Both the position numbers and the translations under genes were made by a program. Of a stretch of 64,000 nucleotides of DNA, positions 62,278 to 64,000 are shown in pieces (positions within the stretch are counted from its first letter, which is position 1; every line of letters begins with the position of its first letter). This stretch comes from MGIIb-O1 sp002457595. Lineage in GTDB: Archaea > Thermoplasmatota > Poseidoniia > Poseidoniales > Thalassarchaeaceae. The DNA lies in contig JBJLBO010000004.1 of the NCBI GenBank assembly GCA_045568115.1, positions 83,154-147,153 on the forward strand, written 5' to 3'. Under the pieces are notes generated by a model, which was not told where the DNA came from, did not search any database, and was given only the letters and a program-made list of their open reading frames with translations.

Positions 62278-63342
62278 ATGGCTGTCATCCACTGCTTCGG
62301 TGCGGGACTTGTGGGGTCATTTGTTGCGAAGAAATTAGCAGATAATGGACACGAGGTTCACGTTCATGACCTTAATCCGAGTGGTGCGGTCGTAGGTTAT
62401 CCAAATATTACCATTCACCAAGGTGATGCACAAGAAGTATGTGAAGAGCTTGATGTTGAATATAATCACGTAGATATTGCTGTGAACATGCTGCCAGGAA
62501 ACATAGGCCATGCAATCACAACAATAATGGCTGAATCAGGAATTCCCACCGTAGACCTTAGTTTCAGCGAGCTTACTGCCGACAGAGACGATGAAAAGGC
62601 AAGAGATTGGGGTGCTAGAGTGCTCTGGGATGTAGGAATAGCACCTGGACTCTCAAACATGTTATTGGCAGAAGCCTACAGAGTCATGGGGCCCCTTCAG
62701 AAGGCTGAGGTTCGTGTTGGTGGAAATCCAACTGGACCAACTGGAGGTTGGAACTACATGGCTCCTTTTTCACCGAAAGACGTTATTGCAGAATACACAC
62801 GTCCCGCTAGAGTAATCAGAGAAGGAGAGCAGGTTACCCTCCCTGCCCTGTCTGAAAGGCACATGATTGAAGTCCCGGAAAGAGGGGAAATGGAAGCTTT
62901 TCTTACTGATGGACTACGTTCAGTTCTGAATTCTATACCCGCAGTGGAGATGTCAGAGTACACGGTAAGGTGGCCCGGTCACATTCAGAAATACATCGAT
63001 GAGAGAGATTCAGGAGATTTGAATGAAGAAAAATTGCTTCACGAGTGGTGGTTCAACCCGAAAACACCCGAGTTCACTTGGATGGAAGTTACAGCAACTG
63101 ATCATGATGATAATTGTATGCGATGGGAAGTTAGTGACTACGGCGGTGATGATGGTTCGTCAATGGCACGAACAACTGGATTAGTCACAGTTGGATGCGT
63201 AGAGGCTTGGCTTGATAATCCAAATATGCTACCACCAGGGGTACATGCACCTGAGGCTCTAGCACCAGAAATTGTTTCTAGAATCATTGATACAATGCGC
63301 TCGGAAAGAGTTTGCATAGAAGGCCCCGATATTGTGCTTTAA
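62278..63342 (+). CDS. Saccharopine dehydrogenase-like oxidoreductase
   Basis: About 354 residues. HCFGAGLVGSFVAKKLADNGHEV is the N-terminal Rossmann motif, VNMLPGNIGHAI and GIAPGLSNMLLAEA follow the pattern of saccharopine dehydrogenase family members, and GGNPTGPTGGWNYMAPFS is the substrate-domain segment. The family spans lysine metabolism and related reductases; the exact substrate is uncertain. ATG at 62278 fits; an earlier ATG at 62233 adds 15 non-family residues. Confidence 0.82.
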   Translation: MAVIHCFGAGLVGSFVAKKLADNGHEVHVHDLNPSGAVVGYPNITIHQGDAQEVCEELDVEYNHVDIAVNMLPGNIGHAITTIMAESGIPTVDLSFSELTADRDDEKARDWGARVLWDVGIAPGLSNMLLAEAYRVMGPLQKAEVRVGGNPTGPTGGWNYMAPFSPKDVIAEYTRPARVIREGEQVTLPALSERHMIEVPERGEMEAFLTDGLRSVLNSIPAVEMSEYTVRWPGHIQKYIDERDSGDLNEEKLLHEWWFNPKTPEFTWMEVTATDHDDNCMRWEVSDYGGDDGSSMARTTGLVTVGCVEAWLDNPNMLPPGVHAPEALAPEIVSRIIDTMRSERVCIEGPDIVL

Positions 63343-63347
63343 TCAAT

Positions 63348-63409
63348 GGGTAGCGTATGAGTCGCCCCTCAGTCAGTCGGTATGAATGAGTCATATCCGA
63401 GTCATAGGG
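63348..63409. repeat. GGGTAGCGTA plus GAGTCATA motif cluster
   Basis: GGGTAGCGTA at 63348-63357 runs straight into TATGAGTCGCCC, and GAGTCATA then recurs at 63388-63395 and, extended to GAGTCATAGGG, at 63399-63409. The cluster fills the intergenic region before a small ORF. Related copies occur at 63724 and 63764. Possible binding-site array; the factor is unknown. Confidence 0.5.
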
Positions 63410-63475
63410 CTCCTCAGCAGAACCCAATGAAACAGCAGGAGCAACCTCCTTGACTACGAGTCTACTGCAGGAGGC

Positions 63476-63688
63476 ATGGGATACGAGATTAGAGATGACG
63501 GAGATGGAGATGTTGAGATATATTTCAAAAGCAAGACTTTGGTTGGTCTGCATGAAGAAATCGATCGGTACGTGAAGGAAAAAGACCCGGCTAGGTTGAT
63601 AGGCTTCAAGGGTGATTTAGTTCCTGAATATCACCGGGGTGCTTGGATTTTAAGAATGTGGATCCCACGGCTGTACAAGGGAGAGTAG
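63476..63688 (+). CDS. Hypothetical small protein
   Basis: 70 residues starting ATG at 63476: acidic N-terminus (GYEIRDDGDGDVEIYFKS), then a helix (LVGLHEEIDRYVKEKD) and a basic, aromatic C-terminus (YHRGAWILRMWIPRLYKGE). No family recognised. It is framed on both sides by GACTCATA-type repeats. The codons look plausible, but this is a weak call. Confidence 0.5.
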   Translation: MGYEIRDDGDGDVEIYFKSKTLVGLHEEIDRYVKEKDPARLIGFKGDLVPEYHRGAWILRMWIPRLYKGE

Positions 63689-63723
63689 GCCTGTTTCATA
63701 CTGCCCCCCACTGACTCGTATGT

Positions 63724-63775
63724 GACTCATAGGGTTAGGGGGTGACCCCTATGCTACGCGGGCGACTCATAGGGT
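63724..63775. repeat. GACTCATAGGGT direct repeat, 40 bases apart
   Basis: GACTCATAGGGT occurs at 63724-63735 and again at 63764-63775, with an inverted AGGGGGTGACCCCT element between (about 63737-63750). Upstream of the secreted-protein gene at 63809, so these may be its promoter operators. Confidence 0.5.
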
Positions 63776-63808
63776 AGGCACAATAAAGGGGCAATCACTC
63801 GGTAAATC

Positions 63809-64000
63809 ATGTCTGAAAGTACGACGCGAAATGGGATAACCAGTATCCTACTAGTTGGAATATTTCTGATTGGCATTCTGGGACAGGTTTCAACCGCTAC
63901 TTCAGCAGAAGAGGGTATATCTCAGCCAGACACGTACATAGTACAGTTTGGACCGGGTTTTGCTGAGACTGAAATTGCATCTGTCTCCGATGATCTTGAT
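63809..64000 (+). CDS. Secreted protein, partial (possible subtilase precursor)
   Basis: Starts ATG at 63809 and runs off the window end at residue 64. A signal peptide is clear: a basic start, then ITSILLVGIFLIGILGQVSTATSA. After it DTYIVQFGPGFAETEIASV resembles the start of an I9 inhibitor propeptide (YIVxFxPG) of subtilisin-like proteases. With only 64 residues the protease domain cannot be seen, so this is a guess from the propeptide alone. Confidence 0.55.
   Translation, partial: MSESTTRNGITSILLVGIFLIGILGQVSTATSAEEGISQPDTYIVQFGPGFAETEIASVSDDLD

Noticed and set aside
1..64000. CRISPR arrays, insertion sequences, integrases, toxin-antitoxin or restriction systems
   Set aside because: No regularly spaced repeats, transposase, recombinase or toxin motifs were seen; the RHH gene has no toxin partner.

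Overview
The window looks like about 64 kb of chromosome from a planktonic, AT-rich archaeon, most likely a marine member of the Thermoplasmatota such as Marine Group II/III. That assignment is inference. Archaeal markers are S19e, L39e, L31e and S17e, a beta-type proteasome subunit, the KH/beta-CASP nuclease aCPSF1, an EndA-type tRNA-splicing endonuclease, SepF, an archaeal-style valyl-tRNA synthetase, geranylgeranyl reductase, ZPR1 and SRP RNA. They are interleaved with genes better known from bacteria: Ni-superoxide dismutase with its maturation protease, proton-translocating transhydrogenase PntAB, GTP cyclohydrolase IA, class 2 dihydroorotate dehydrogenase, MqnC and CcmE. Genes are tightly packed, often with ATGA or TAATG overlaps, and strong GGTGA-like ribosome binding sites are common. 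There is no CRISPR array, insertion sequence, integrase or rRNA. The only gene-free stretch longer than 300 bases (33449-33816) is mostly filled by SRP RNA.

Layout. 0.1-2.4 kb: methylmalonyl-CoA mutase large subunit and methylmalonyl-CoA epimerase. 2.4-5.4 kb: a preQ0 operon headed by a ribbon-helix-helix protein behind a perfect 20-bp palindrome: folE, queE, queC fused to msrB, queD. 5.4-13.4 kb: a membrane-anchored winged-helix regulator, an M29-like aminopeptidase, thiamine pyrophosphokinase, an AI-2E-type permease, two glycosyltransferases and a nitroreductase. 13.4-15.3 kb: TrmJ-type methyltransferase and ribosomal proteins S17e, L31e, L39e, S19e. 15.5-17.8 kb: a membrane protein and a TPR protein. 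18-22.5 kb: a formate-dehydrogenase-like molybdoenzyme, FdhD, an A-type Fe-S carrier and a YgfZ-like protein. 23.8-24.6 kb: sodN and sodX. 24.6-27.4 kb: a 2-hydroxyacid dehydrogenase, a frameshifted SDR gene and a steroid-5-alpha-reductase-family enzyme. 27.4-33.7 kb: valS, an RND/MMPL exporter, an EVE protein and SRP RNA. 33.8-41.8 kb: ccmE, pyrD, topA, geranylgeranyl reductase and mqnC. 41.8-50 kb: a split pepP, secreted or anchored surface proteins, a frameshifted PfkB/RfaE kinase-like gene, endA, an M6-like protease, and TatC with an extra cysteine-rich domain. 51-54 kb: pntB, pntAB and pntAA. 54-63.3 kb: malate dehydrogenase, a Nudix protein, tRNA-Pro(UGG), aCPSF1, proteasome beta, SepF, ZPR1, trpS and a saccharopine-dehydrogenase-like gene. 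63.3-64 kb: a small ORF between repeated motifs, and the 5' end of a secreted protein.

Together the genes fit an aerobic heterotroph that handles propionate or odd-chain and branched carbon (MCM, epimerase), moves reducing equivalents between NADH and NADPH (Pnt, malate dehydrogenase), makes menaquinone by the futalosine route (MqnC) and probably has c-type cytochromes (CcmE). It also modifies tRNA with a 7-deazaguanine base and exports folded or degradative proteins (TatC, M6-like protease, a possible subtilase). The most unusual items are: a QueC whose four zinc-ligand cysteines are all substituted and which is fused to a complete MsrB; TatC with a novel C-terminal six-cysteine domain; a topoisomerase I whose C-terminus is three repeats instead of zinc fingers; a dispersed GGGTAGCGTA motif; and three genes each broken by an apparent single-frame shift, which may be real or sequencing error.
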